Numbered from the stretch's first letter, positions 7,496 to 16,384 are shown. The stretch is 64,000 nucleotides of DNA from Dactylosporangium sp. AC04546 (GCF_022095675.1 NZ_JAHYSG010000001.1:186001-250000), one strand, 5' to 3'. The notes: generated from the sequence alone by a model not told the origin. A program made the numbers and translations.

Positions 7496-8224
7496 ATGAC
7501 CGCGCCCGACGGCCACGACCTCGCCGCCGCCTACGACCTCATCTACGCGACCGCGGCCGGCAAGGACTACCGGAGCGAGGCCCGGGACATCGCCGAGCTG
7601 ATCCGGCGGCGCAACCCCACCGCGGACAGCGTGCTCGACGTGGCCTGCGGTACTGGACTGCACCTGTCGCACCTGCGGCACGCGTTCGCCCATGTCGAAG
7701 GGCTCGAAATCTCCGACGCGATGCGGCAGGCGGCCGTCGAGCGGCTCCCCGGCATCACGGTGCACGCCGGGGACATGCGCGACTTCCAGCTCGGCCGGAC
7801 GTTCAGCGCGGTCACCTGCCTGTTCTCCGCCATCGGCTACGCGCAGTCGGTCGGTGAGCTCGCGCTGACCCTCAACTGCCTGGCCGCGCACCTCGAGCCG
7901 GGCGGCGTCCTGCTCCTCGAACCATGGTTCACACCGGAACAGTGGACACCGGGAACGGTGCACTCGGGCGTCGCCCGCGACGATCACCGGCACCTCATCA
8001 GGATGTGCTGCTCAAGCCGGTCCGGCACGGTCTCCACGATGACCATGCACTACGTCCTCGGCGAACCCGGTGTCGGCGCCCGGCACTGGGTCGAGGAGCA
8101 CGTCATGACGTTGTTCACCGACAAGCAGTACCACGGTGCGATCCGGCAGGCAGGATTCCGCGACATCGAGTATCTGCCCGGCTGGAACGATCAACGCCGG
8201 CGCATCGTCGCCGTCAAGGGTTGA
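7496..8224 (+). CDS. SAM-dependent methyltransferase, TylM1/DesVI-like
   Basis: A class I methyltransferase of 242 residues from ATG 7496 (MTAPDGHDLAAAYDLIY). SAM motif I is VLDVACGTGLHLSHL, followed by an acidic residue in GLEISDAM and GDMRDFQLG. The C-terminal part (LEPWFTPEQW, HYVLGEPG and EEHVMTLFT) resembles N,N-dimethyltransferases acting on amino sugars such as those of macrolide biosynthesis. No sugar or polyketide genes are near, so the substrate is unknown. Longer in-frame starts exist at 7395 and 7316, but the family usually begins a few residues before 'YDLIY', and GGAG precedes 7496 closely. Confidence 0.8.
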   Translation: MTAPDGHDLAAAYDLIYATAAGKDYRSEARDIAELIRRRNPTADSVLDVACGTGLHLSHLRHAFAHVEGLEISDAMRQAAVERLPGITVHAGDMRDFQLGRTFSAVTCLFSAIGYAQSVGELALTLNCLAAHLEPGGVLLLEPWFTPEQWTPGTVHSGVARDDHRHLIRMCCSSRSGTVSTMTMHYVLGEPGVGARHWVEEHVMTLFTDKQYHGAIRQAGFRDIEYLPGWNDQRRRIVAVKG

Positions 8225-8283
8225 CGCCGGAAGCTGCACGTACCGGCACTACGATCTCGGTCGACATTGTTCGGCAGGAGTGA

Positions 8284-8311
8284 GAGGGGCCCGCGCAGGC
8301 ACGGGCCCCTC
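8284..8311. terminator. Bidirectional terminator hairpin
   Basis: 10-bp stem GAGGGGCCCG / CGGGCCCCTC with an 8-nt loop, between the convergent methyltransferase and PhoX-like genes. Confidence 0.75.
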
Positions 8312-8319
8312 GCCTGCTG

Positions 8320-9621
8320 CTAGATGTCGGCGTTGCTCGGGCGGCCCCACGGTCCCGTGATCGCGAGGACGTGGCCCGGGCTCTGGATGCCCACGTACAG
8401 GATCTTGCCGTCGGCGCTGAACGTCGGCCCGGCGAACTCGCTGTCGTTGAGTTCGTTGCGGGCCAGCCCGTAGGCCTTGCCCTGGGCGGTGATCCCGACG
8501 AGGTGCGAGACGCCGTCGCCGTCCTCGGCGAGGATGACGCCGCCGTACGGCGAGACCGTGATGTTGTCCGGTCCGTCGTAGTTGTCGGCGTCGACGTCCG
8601 GGTCGGGGTTGACACCGAAGATCGTCTTGAGGGTGATCGACTCGGTGGCCGGGTCGTAGAACCAGACCTGGCCGTCGTGCTCGTTGACGCTGCCGTCGCT
8701 CTCCCGCGCGTAGCTGGCGACGAAGTACGCGCCGCCGTCGGCCCACCAGGCGCCCTCCAGCTTGCGGCTGCGGGTGACCTGGTCGTCGGCCAGTTGCTTG
8801 CGGACGGAGGTGGCGGCCGCGTCGCGGTCCGGCACGTCGACCCACTGGACCTTGTAGCGGGTGCCGGGTTCCGTCGCCATCGACAGGTCCGGGATGTGCT
8901 TGGACCCGAGGTAGGCGGACATCGCCTGCAGCGTTCCGGCCGTGTCGCCGCCGGGGCTGTTCGCCAGCGTGCGCAGGCTGCCCCGGCCGCCGGAGAAGCC
9001 CGCCGGCGGGGTCCACCGGAAGTACAGGCCGTTCGGGCCCGAGGCGTCCTCGGTCTCGTAGATGGCGAAGGTCTGCGGATCGACGGCGACCGCCTCATGG
9101 GCGTAACGGCCGAGGAACTTCAACGGCACGGGGCTCTGGTTGGCCTGCCGGTCGAACGGGTCGACCTCGAAGACGTAGCCGTGGTTCTTCTGCAGCTTGC
9201 CGCCCGCCCGCGCCTCGGTCTCCTCACACGTCAGCCAGGTGCCCCAGGGCGTGATGCCGCCGGCGCAGTTGTTGTGTGTACCGGCGAGGCTGACGTACTC
9301 GCGGATCCGGTTTCCCTCGGCGTCGACGTCGATGTTGGTCGTGCCGCCGCGGGCACCCGGGTCGTAGGTCAGGCCGGGCAGCGGCGGCACGCCGAACGCC
9401 TCGCTGCCGCCGATCTCGTGGTTGTTGACCAGCGTGGCGCCGGTCGGGCTGGCGAACGTGCCGGTCCCGTCGGTGTCATCGGGAGTCGGCTGCCCCGACT
9501 CCAGCACGGTCACGCCGGCCTGCGCGACGATCTTGTACGAGAAGCCCTTCGGCAGCGCGAGGATGCCGGCCGGGTCGGGGACGAGCGGGCCGTAGCCGAA
9601 CGAGGCGCGGGTGGCCGCCAA
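8320..9621 (-). CDS. PhoX/DUF839-family phosphatase-like protein, lacking the usual Tat signal
   Basis: A PhoX-like beta-propeller protein of 433 residues. Family features are YGPLVPDPAGILALPKGFSY at the N-terminus, LVNNHEIGGSEAF, NNCAGGITPWGTWLTCEE with the conserved Cys and Glu ligands, GRYAHEAVAVDP, and DNITVSPYGGVILAEDGDG. PhoX enzymes are Tat-exported, Ca/Fe-dependent alkaline phosphatases. The only start in this frame is TTG at 9621. The frame is closed by TAA about 55 bp further upstream with no ATG or GTG in between, so about 30-40 residues of signal peptide are absent. A strong hairpin (9626-9656) occupies that spot. Either the gene is 5'-truncated or a frameshift hides the signal; the rest looks intact. 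Confidence 0.82.
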   Translation of the reverse strand: MAATRASFGYGPLVPDPAGILALPKGFSYKIVAQAGVTVLESGQPTPDDTDGTGTFASPTGATLVNNHEIGGSEAFGVPPLPGLTYDPGARGGTTNIDVDAEGNRIREYVSLAGTHNNCAGGITPWGTWLTCEETEARAGGKLQKNHGYVFEVDPFDRQANQSPVPLKFLGRYAHEAVAVDPQTFAIYETEDASGPNGLYFRWTPPAGFSGGRGSLRTLANSPGGDTAGTLQAMSAYLGSKHIPDLSMATEPGTRYKVQWVDVPDRDAAATSVRKQLADDQVTRSRKLEGAWWADGGAYFVASYARESDGSVNEHDGQVWFYDPATESITLKTIFGVNPDPDVDADNYDGPDNITVSPYGGVILAEDGDGVSHLVGITAQGKAYGLARNELNDSEFAGPTFSADGKILYVGIQSPGHVLAITGPWGRPSNADI

Positions 9622-9625
9622 CGGG

Positions 9626-9656
9626 AGGCCGGTGCCACGCCGAGTGGCACCGGCCT
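9626..9656. terminator. Strong hairpin at the PhoX 5' boundary
   Basis: Perfect 13-bp arms AGGCCGGTGCCAC / GTGGCACCGGCCT with a 5-nt loop, ending 5 bp from the TTG start of the PhoX-like ORF. It looks like a terminator but sits where the signal-peptide codons should be. Confidence 0.6.
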
Positions 9657-9735
9657 GTCGCCGTCCGGTCTGGTGTTACTCATGCGCGGCGCCAAGGCCG
9701 GCACCTACGGTCCGCTGAGCCGGCGAACACCAAGA

Positions 9736-9766
9736 AGGGAGGGGCGGCGTGTGCCGGCCCCTCCCT
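9736..9766 (-). terminator. Terminator after the PIG-L gene
   Basis: Arms AGGGAGGGGCGGC and GCCGGCCCCTCCCT (one bulged C) with a GTGT loop, just downstream of the PIG-L stop at 9782 on the minus strand. Confidence 0.75.
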
Positions 9767-9781
9767 CCGCGGTGCTGTCGG

Positions 9782-12472
9782 CTAGCTCAGCGGCTGGGCG
9801 GTACCCGTGGTGGCGTCACCGGACTGGTACGACACCAGCAGCGTGGTGCCGGCCGGCAGTGCGCCCGCCGTCGGCAGCCACACGTCACGCGAACCGCTGC
9901 GGTCGAAATCGACCGTGGCCTGCGCCAGGATCGCGTTGCCGTCCCAGACGAACACCCGGGCGGTGCCCGCCTGGCGGGTCTTGAGCTCGACCTCGACGCC
10001 GGTCTGCTTCTTGGTCACGTCCTTGACCTGGATCGTGCCCTCAGACAGCGCCGTCCAGCCGCCCGGGGCGACCTTGTCCGCGCTCGACTGCAGGATCGTC
10101 TGCGGCGAGTTCACGCTCATCGCGGCCGTGTCCGGGATGATCGGCGCCTTGGGCGACGACGGCTGGGTCTGGTAGCCCTCGAGCTTGGCGACGCCCCAGC
10201 GCCACGGGTCGGCCCGGACACCGCTCCAGGTGGACCAGCCGACGCGGGTCTGCGCCGCCAGGTCCTGCGTGTCGGAGTCGTTCACGAGGATGTTCATGCC
10301 CATCTTCGCCGCGTCCACGTTGTCGGGCAGGACGCTGAACGGCACCTTCACCTCGATCCGGTAGCCGGTGTAGGGGCTGCTGGTGACGACGGACGCGACC
10401 TGCATGCCGGGCGCGGTCTGCGGGCCCGGGCCCTGGTGGTTGTCCCGCTCCCGGGCGTAGCACGGCGGGTTGCCGTTGGCCGGGTCCTTCGTGGTCGGGA
10501 ACAGCGCCACGTTGAACACGGTGGAGGTGTTCGGCGAGCCGCCGCGCGGGTCGATGCCGAACTCGATGTTGTCGTTGCGGCGGGGACGCTTGCAGTCCTC
10601 CGGCGGCAGCACCGTGCCGAGCACGTCGTCGGTGATCTCGAACAGCGCGTAGATCGCGTCGTCGGTGTAGGTCAGCCGGGCCTTGCCGGAGATGTCCGCC
10701 GCCGTGGCCGCGCTGCCCTCCCACCGGGTGGAGATGTCGATGACCTGGCCGCCGTACTCACCCGGGCTCGCCGTGCCGTCGACGACGGGAGCCGTCGCCG
10801 CCTTGGGGATGGAAGTGACCGGCACGAGGTTGAGGACACCTGGCTCGACCGCGCTGCCGCCGGCGAAGCTGGTCTCGATCTGCACCGCGTAGCGCCCGTC
10901 GTTGGGCGCCCGGTTGGCGGTCGGCAGCGACGCGTCGGTGTTGGTCACCGTGAACGTGACCGAGCCGCGCGCGCCGGGCTGCAGGGCGCTGTAGCTCTGC
11001 TGCGCCTCGGCCACGGCGAAGCCAGTCGGCACGTTGAGCTTGACCGTGCCGGACTGCACCTGGTTGCTGTGGTTGGTGAGGTCGACCCGGATCGGCCGGG
11101 TGCCGCCGCTGGGGATGCTCAGCATCGACTCGATCAGCGCGTCGAGGGACTGGACCTCGTTGCGCTGCGTCCACTCGCGGAAGTCACCCACCTCCGGCAG
11201 CGGCTCGAGCGTGCCGCGGACCGGGGCGGTGGCCTGCACCAGCGTGGTGTTGCTGCCGCTGCCGTCCTGCTTGGAGGTCATGGTCGCCTTGAGCCGGAAC
11301 CGCTCACCGGCGACCAGGTTGGCCGGCGGGGTGACGGTGAACGTGGCGATGGACTCCTTGTTGTTGGGCGTGATGGTGCCGATGTTGCCGTTGCCCGTGA
11401 CGGTCCAGCCCGCCGGGGCCTCCAGGGCCACCTTCGCGCCCGGGATCGCCTGGGTGGCCCGCACGTGGGTCTTGACCTCGAACGGCTGGCCGGACAGCAC
11501 CTCCCACTGCGCGGAGCGGACGTGCAGCTCGGTGCCGAGCGGCAGCCCACCCTCGGCGCGGATGCTGGTGCCCTGCAGCGCGGCGGTGCCGCCGACGTTC
11601 GGGTCCGGGTACGGTGTCCGGCTGTCGATCATCCAGATCCGGTTGCAGCCGATGCTCGCCGGGTTGGTCTGCGCGTCGGCCGTGTCGGCCCAGCCCTGGG
11701 AGGCGTACTCGCGCCGGGCCAGTACGGCGACCTGGTTCCACCGGGTGCCGCCGTTGCGGGCCGACTCGTAGCCCTGCCAGGTGCCGAAGATGACGTTGGT
11801 CGGCTGGGCCGGGGTGAAGGTGGTCTCGCAGGCCTGGCCGTTCGAGCTGGTGCCGCTGCCGCCGCCCTGGAAGAGGCGGGCGGGCCGGAACGGCTGGAGC
11901 CCTTCCTTCGTGATCTGCTCGGGGAAGGCGTTGGGGTCCGCCGCCGCGTAGAACGCCTCGACGGCGAGCATCGCGGCTTCCTGGTGGTTGCCGTGGTTGC
12001 CCTGCGTCGCCGACGGGTTCATCGTGACGATGACCTCCGGCTTGGTGGTCCGGATCGTCCGCACGATGCGCGACAACGCACGCTCGTAGCCCCAGATCTG
12101 CTCGGACAGCGGCGCGCTCGCGGTGTAGTAGAAGTCGAGCGCGTCGAGGTTGTAGACGTTCATGACGCCGGCCCGGCCGACGGCGCGGCGCTCCTCGGCC
12201 TCACGCAGGATGCCGAGCGCCGGTCCTTCCTCGAGGCCGACCGCGTTGCCGCCGCCCTCGCCCCGGGTCATCGTGATGACCCCGGCATTGATGTTGTGGT
12301 ACTCGTTCCAGTACCCGAACATGCCGAGCTGCCCGGCCTCGTCGTCCGGGTGCGCACCGATGAACATGATGTCCAGGTCGATCGGTGCGGTCGGCTTGGC
12401 TTGTACCGGGCTTGCCATGCCCAGCAGTAACAGACCGCACGTGGCGGTCACGGCTTTGGCGCGCCATCTCAT
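9782..12472 (-). CDS. Secreted multidomain PIG-L/LmbE deacetylase with NEW3 and CBM9-like domains
   Basis: An 896-residue exported protein. ATG 12472 gives a Sec signal peptide (MRWRAKAVTATCGLLLLGMA, cleavage after SPVQA). The N-terminal catalytic domain has the zinc motif AHPDDE at residues 40-45 and MNPSATQGNHGNHQEAA for the second metal/catalytic region. PIG-L enzymes remove N-acyl groups from amino-sugar conjugates. Next come Ig-like NEW3 segments (about residues 330-560) and a CBM9-like sugar-binding domain (from VDGTASPGEYGG, through YTDDAIYALFEITDD, to FNVALFPTTKDPANG). It faces a ROK repressor across a 477-bp region containing two copies of a probable operator. It probably makes the extracellular substrate for the ABC transporter cluster that follows the repressor; the substrate is unknown. 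Confidence 0.85.
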   Translation of the reverse strand: MRWRAKAVTATCGLLLLGMASPVQAKPTAPIDLDIMFIGAHPDDEAGQLGMFGYWNEYHNINAGVITMTRGEGGGNAVGLEEGPALGILREAEERRAVGRAGVMNVYNLDALDFYYTASAPLSEQIWGYERALSRIVRTIRTTKPEVIVTMNPSATQGNHGNHQEAAMLAVEAFYAAADPNAFPEQITKEGLQPFRPARLFQGGGSGTSSNGQACETTFTPAQPTNVIFGTWQGYESARNGGTRWNQVAVLARREYASQGWADTADAQTNPASIGCNRIWMIDSRTPYPDPNVGGTAALQGTSIRAEGGLPLGTELHVRSAQWEVLSGQPFEVKTHVRATQAIPGAKVALEAPAGWTVTGNGNIGTITPNNKESIATFTVTPPANLVAGERFRLKATMTSKQDGSGSNTTLVQATAPVRGTLEPLPEVGDFREWTQRNEVQSLDALIESMLSIPSGGTRPIRVDLTNHSNQVQSGTVKLNVPTGFAVAEAQQSYSALQPGARGSVTFTVTNTDASLPTANRAPNDGRYAVQIETSFAGGSAVEPGVLNLVPVTSIPKAATAPVVDGTASPGEYGGQVIDISTRWEGSAATAADISGKARLTYTDDAIYALFEITDDVLGTVLPPEDCKRPRRNDNIEFGIDPRGGSPNTSTVFNVALFPTTKDPANGNPPCYARERDNHQGPGPQTAPGMQVASVVTSSPYTGYRIEVKVPFSVLPDNVDAAKMGMNILVNDSDTQDLAAQTRVGWSTWSGVRADPWRWGVAKLEGYQTQPSSPKAPIIPDTAAMSVNSPQTILQSSADKVAPGGWTALSEGTIQVKDVTKKQTGVEVELKTRQAGTARVFVWDGNAILAQATVDFDRSGSRDVWLPTAGALPAGTTLLVSYQSGDATTGTAQPLS

Positions 12473-12714
12473 AGGGGCATACCTCTTCGTGTGGTGGATA
12501 CGGGCGTACTCCTGGGACCGCTGGCGACTTGCCGGGTTAATTCGGCCTGCGAAATTAGTGCGGTGAGCGCGGCGGCGACCCGCACGGACGGTGATCGTCC
12601 ACAGTAGACGATCACAGGGTGTAGCAACGCCCGGCGAACCCGTCAGCACTGGTGGGGCGTTGTGGCGTAACGCTAGGGACCGCCTGAAAGGGCTGTCAAC
12701 ACCCCACGCGGGCA

Positions 12715-12735
12715 TTTTCTTCGCTCTAGAAAGAA
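12715..12735. promoter_or_regulatory. ROK-repressor operator, copy 1
   Basis: TTCTTCGCTCTAGAAAGAA (19 of 21 bp shown) lies on the PIG-L side of the region. It is 19/21 identical to copy 2. The two differences (T to A and A to T) fall symmetrically on either side of the central CTAG, so the hexamer stays palindromic (TCTAGA versus ACTAGT). Confidence 0.65.
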
Positions 12736-12916
12736 TCGATGCTTGGAGGCACCTGGCCATGGTGCCGATGCGACCATGTATGTCCATATTTGTTTTCGTG
12801 ATCTGTCCACATTACTGTCATTTGTGCCGCTGACCGGGCTTCCGGCCATGGCTGGCAGGCCAGGGCTCACGTGGCCGCAGCGGCCCTTCGAGATCGTTCC
12901 GTGACTTGACCACAGA

Positions 12917-12937
12917 TTTTCTTCGCACTAGTAAGAA
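12917..12937. promoter_or_regulatory. ROK-repressor operator, copy 2
   Basis: TTCTTCGCACTAGTAAGAA (19 of 21 bp shown) ends 12 bp before the favoured GTG start of the ROK repressor and overlaps its ribosome site, which fits autorepression. Confidence 0.65.
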
Positions 12938-12949
12938 AGGGTGATCGCC

Positions 12950-14113
12950 GTGGAGAGAGCACCGACCAGCCCGGTCAGCCGGGAACGGTCGCGTGAGATC
13001 AAACGCCAGTCGGTGATCTCGGCTGCCCGGGAGGCGCGCGTGCTGTCCCGGGTCGATCTGGCCGAGCTCACCGGACTACCTGCGGCGACGCTCACTGCCC
13101 TCGTGCGTGACCTGATCGCCGAGGGATACCTGATCGAGCGCGGCCCGGGCGCCAACACGACCGGGCGGCCGCGGGCGATGCTCGAGTTCAACCCGCGCGC
13201 CGAGCTGGTGGCCGCGGTTTCGCTGGAGCCACCCCGCATCACGTGCGAGATCGCGGACAGCAACGGCACGGTGATCGCCCACCGCACGTCCCGCCTCGGC
13301 CCCGACGTCGTCGAGACCGTCTGCCAGTTCGTGGCGGAGCTGGTCGCCGAGAACCGGCCGTCGCTGTGCGGGGTCGCGATCGCCGTGCCCGGGGTGTCGT
13401 CCGGCGGCGCGGTCCGGCTGGCGCCTTCGGTCGGCCTCGTCGAGGCGCGGCCGATCGGCCAGTCGGTGCAGCAGGAGCTCGGCGTGCCGGTGGTCGTCGA
13501 CAACGACGTCAACCTGATGGCGGCGGGGGAGCGGATGGCCGGCGCCGGGAAGGACGTCGACGATCTGTTGCTGCTGCACGTCGCCGACGGCATCGGCGCC
13601 GGCCTCATCCTCGACGGCCGGGTGCGGCGGGGGGCGAGCGGCGCGGCGGGGGAGATCGGCTTCCTCCCGCTCGACCCGGAAGCGGACCGCGCCTACAGCG
13701 GGGTCGGCCCCTTCGAGGCGCGTTGGTCGGCCAACGCGATCGCGGAGCGGGTCGTCGCACTGCATCCTGGCCGGCGCCCCGAGGCGCCGGTCAGCGAGCT
13801 GATCGAGCTCGCGGCCACCTCCGCCGCGGCCCGCGCCTACCTCGACGAGGTGCTGGATGCGTGGGCCCGGCTCGTCATCTCCTGCGCCTGCGTCGTCGAC
13901 CCGGGCCGGGTGCTGCTCAGCGGCGCGGCGGCCCAGCTCGACGACGCGGCGCTGGCGCACATCCAGGACCTGGTCTCCGCCAGGGTTCCCGCCCCCACCG
14001 AGGTACGCCGCGCCGTGCTCGGAGACCAGGCGGTGCTGCACGGCGCGATCAGTTACGCATTGTCGGCCGCGGTACGCCTACCAGGCCCATCCCCGACCAC
14101 CAACCACCGATAA
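12950..14113 (+). CDS. ROK-family transcriptional repressor
   Basis: A 387-residue regulator with an N-terminal winged helix (REIKRQSVISAAREARVLSR, then VDLAELTGLPAATLTALVRD) fused to a sugar-kinase-like ROK domain (VAIAVPGVSS, VVVDNDVNLMAAGERM, GIGAGLILDG, GASGAAGEIGF). GTG 12950 is preferred to GTG 12941 because AAGG at 12937-12940 is then 9 nt away. The ROK zinc motif (His of GEIGH followed by CxCGxxGCxE) is missing: the protein has GEIGF and no cysteines follow. It sits between the divergent PIG-L gene and the ABC/catabolic operon and very probably controls both through the flanking operators, with a sugar-like inducer. Confidence 0.9.
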   Translation: MERAPTSPVSRERSREIKRQSVISAAREARVLSRVDLAELTGLPAATLTALVRDLIAEGYLIERGPGANTTGRPRAMLEFNPRAELVAAVSLEPPRITCEIADSNGTVIAHRTSRLGPDVVETVCQFVAELVAENRPSLCGVAIAVPGVSSGGAVRLAPSVGLVEARPIGQSVQQELGVPVVVDNDVNLMAAGERMAGAGKDVDDLLLLHVADGIGAGLILDGRVRRGASGAAGEIGFLPLDPEADRAYSGVGPFEARWSANAIAERVVALHPGRRPEAPVSELIELAATSAAARAYLDEVLDAWARLVISCACVVDPGRVLLSGAAAQLDDAALAHIQDLVSARVPAPTEVRRAVLGDQAVLHGAISYALSAAVRLPGPSPTTNHR

Positions 14114-14141
14114 CACCCCCATTTCGCAAGCGGAGGAAGTC

Positions 14142-15200
14142 ATGAGACGTCGCGTTGCCCTCACCCTCGCGCTCGGCTCGTTAGTGGCCGGCCTGGCCGG
14201 CTGCGGTAGCGGCGACGACGAGGCCGCCTCGCCGGGCTCCACGGCGAAGCCGGCCGAGAAGATCGTCGTCTACAGCGCCCGCGACAAGAAGGTCACCGAC
14301 TTCGTCGTCGACCAGTTCGTCGCCAAGTACCCCGAGTACAAGGGCAAGGTCGAGGTGCTCAACATGGGCGCCCAGGAGGTGCTCGAGCGCACCCGTGCCG
14401 AGAAGGCCAACCCGCAGGGCTCGGTCTGGTGGGGCGGCACGCAGCAGGGCCTGTCGGCCGGTGCCACCGAGGGCCTCCTCGAGGCGTTGCAGCCGTCCTT
14501 CGCGGCGCAGATGGACGCGCGGTACAAGGACGCGCAGGGCCGCTGGTTCGGCGAGATCCTGCTGCCCGAGGTCATCATGTACAACAACAAGGCGATCCCG
14601 GCCGACCAGGCGCCGAAGGACTGGGACGACCTGATCGACCCGAAGTGGAAAGACAAGATCATCATCCGGGACGTGGCCGCGTCGGGCACCATGCGGTCCA
14701 TCTACGCCTCGATGATCCAGCGCCTGTCGAAGGACGGCAGCAACCCGCAGCCCGGCTACGACTGGCTGCGCAAGCTCGACGCCAACACCGTCGACTACGC
14801 CGCCAACCCGACGGACCTGTACGTCAAGATGTCCCGCGAGCAGGGTGTGCTCAGCGCCTGGAACCTGCAGGACATCCTGCTGCAGTCCGAGCAGTCGAAG
14901 ATGCCGTTCGGATACGTGATGCCGGCCTCCGGCGCGCCGGTGCTCGTCGACGGCGTGGCCGCGCTCAAGGGCGGCAACACCGAGGGCGCCAAGACCTTCA
15001 TCGAGTTCCTGTTCGACAGCGGGCTGCGTTCCAAGCTGGCCAAGGACTTCTTCCAGATCCCCGCCGTGCCCATCTCCGAGCAGCCGCAGTGGCTGGCCAA
15101 CCTCAACCTCAAGCCGATGGACGTCGACTGGGACGTCATCGCCAAGAACGAGACCCAGTGGATCACCCACTGGAACGCCGAGATCAAGAACAAGGGCTGA
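14142..15200 (+). CDS. ABC transporter substrate-binding lipoprotein, Fe3+/AfuA-type
   Basis: A 352-residue solute-binding protein anchored as a lipoprotein: the signal MRRRVALTLALGSLVAGLAG ends at Cys21. ATG 14142 follows the ribosome site CGGAGGAAG. The mature protein begins KIVVYSARDKKVTDFVVDQF and has GSVWWGGTQQGLS and GEILLPEVIMYNNKAIP, features of the ferric/2-aminoethylphosphonate/spermidine group of binding proteins. The Tyr-Tyr iron-ligand pair of FbpA is not obvious, so an organic anion or metal complex is as likely as free iron. It is the first gene of the transporter operon; a hairpin at 15210-15242 separates it from the ATPase gene. Confidence 0.88.
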   Translation: MRRRVALTLALGSLVAGLAGCGSGDDEAASPGSTAKPAEKIVVYSARDKKVTDFVVDQFVAKYPEYKGKVEVLNMGAQEVLERTRAEKANPQGSVWWGGTQQGLSAGATEGLLEALQPSFAAQMDARYKDAQGRWFGEILLPEVIMYNNKAIPADQAPKDWDDLIDPKWKDKIIIRDVAASGTMRSIYASMIQRLSKDGSNPQPGYDWLRKLDANTVDYAANPTDLYVKMSREQGVLSAWNLQDILLQSEQSKMPFGYVMPASGAPVLVDGVAALKGGNTEGAKTFIEFLFDSGLRSKLAKDFFQIPAVPISEQPQWLANLNLKPMDVDWDVIAKNETQWITHWNAEIKNKG

Positions 15201-15209
15201 CCGCCCACC

Positions 15210-15242
15210 GGGCCGGGCCGTCGCGCCGCGACGGCCCGGCCC
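15210..15242 (+). terminator. Intra-operon hairpin after the binding-protein gene
   Basis: Perfect 15-bp arms GGGCCGGGCCGTCGC / GCGACGGCCCGGCCC with a 3-nt loop, 10 bp after the lipoprotein stop and 56 bp before the ATPase start. It probably limits read-through or protects the 5' transcript, so that binding protein exceeds transporter. Confidence 0.65.
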
Positions 15243-15298
15243 ACCGGATGCTCCGTGCCGGCTGACCGTCCAGGCGCCGATGGCAGTGCAGAAAGGCA

Positions 15299-16384
15299 AT
15301 GATGATCGACGTCGAGTTGGAGTCGGTGAGCAAACGCTTCGCCAGATCGGTTGAGGCCGCCGCGGTCGACGACGTGACCCTCACCATCGGCGCGGGGGAG
15401 TTCTTCACGCTCCTCGGCCCGAGCGGGTGCGGCAAGACGACCACGCTCCGCATGGTGGCCGGGTTCTACTTCCCCACCGTGGGGCACATCCGCTTCGGCG
15501 GGCAGGACGTCACCCGGCTCGCCCCCAACAAGCGCGACACCGGCATGGTGTTCCAGAACTACGCGCTCTTCCCGCACATGACCGTGGCGCAGAACGTCGC
15601 CTACGGGCTCAAGGTGCGCAGGGTGTCCCGGGCCGAGGCGAGCCGGCGGGTGACCGAGGCGCTGGCCCAGGTGCACCTCGACGGCTACGGGTCGCGGCGC
15701 ATCGACGAGCTCTCCGGCGGCCAGCAGCAGCGCGTCGCGCTGGCCCGCGCCCTGGTGATCCGCCCCCGGATGCTCCTGCTCGACGAGCCGCTGTCCAATC
15801 TGGACGCGAAGCTGCGTGAGGAGACCCGCACCGAGATCCGGCGCATCCAGCGCGAGGCCGGCACCACGTCCATCTACGTGACCCACGACCAGGCCGAGGC
15901 GATGGCCATGTCGGACCGCATCGCCGTGATGCAGGCCGGCCGTGTGCAGCAGATCGGCACGCCGCGCGAGGTGTACCACCAGCCGGCCAACGCGTTCGTC
16001 GCGCGCTTCATCGGCCGCAGCAACGTGCTGTCGCTGCCGGTCACCACCGCCGACGCCACCCGCGTCGAGGTGGCGCTGCCCGGCGGCGGTCACGTCGCGG
16101 CCGGCGCACCGGAAGGGCACGGGCTGCGCGCAGGCGACACCGCACTGGTCTCCGCCCGGCCCGAGCACATCGCGCTGGCCGGCGCGGACGACCCCGACGT
16201 GATCCGCGGACGCGTGACCGCGCTCGAGTTCACCGGCATGGCCACGCACCTGACGGTCGACATCGGCACCGAGGAGGGCGGTGAGGTGACCGTCGCGGCA
16301 GTCGAGGTGCCCGACCGCGTCGATGTCGGCGACCGGGTCGGCCTCCGGCTCTCCGCCGACCGGCTGTGGGTGGTCCGGCCGTGA
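15299..16384 (+). CDS. ABC transporter ATP-binding protein, PotA/FbpC-type
   Basis: A 361-residue ATPase. Walker A is GPSGCGKTT, the signature LSGGQQQRVALARAL, Walker B MLLLDEPLSNLD, and the switch His is in YVTHDQAEA. A C-terminal TOBE-like domain of about 120 residues (IGRSNVLSLPV onward) marks the PotA/FbpC/MalK import class. ATG 15299 or 15302 are both possible. The stop overlaps the permease start (GTGA), so the two proteins are translationally coupled. It energises uptake through the double permease encoded next. Confidence 0.93.
   Translation: MMIDVELESVSKRFARSVEAAAVDDVTLTIGAGEFFTLLGPSGCGKTTTLRMVAGFYFPTVGHIRFGGQDVTRLAPNKRDTGMVFQNYALFPHMTVAQNVAYGLKVRRVSRAEASRRVTEALAQVHLDGYGSRRIDELSGGQQQRVALARALVIRPRMLLLDEPLSNLDAKLREETRTEIRRIQREAGTTSIYVTHDQAEAMAMSDRIAVMQAGRVQQIGTPREVYHQPANAFVARFIGRSNVLSLPVTTADATRVEVALPGGGHVAAGAPEGHGLRAGDTALVSARPEHIALAGADDPDVIRGRVTALEFTGMATHLTVDIGTEEGGEVTVAAVEVPDRVDVGDRVGLRLSADRLWVVRP

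Larger units (their letters stand above)
12473..12949. promoter_or_regulatory. Divergent promoter region between PIG-L and ROK regulator genes
   Basis: A 477-bp region, AT-richer than its surroundings around 12770-12830. It holds two near-identical operators (12715-12735 and 12917-12937) and no gene. Confidence 0.7.

Noticed and set aside
9749..12430. 893-codon plus-strand frame across the PIG-L gene
   Set aside because: Low-complexity Arg/Val/Gly-rich product antisense to a gene with clear domains; a high-GC shadow.
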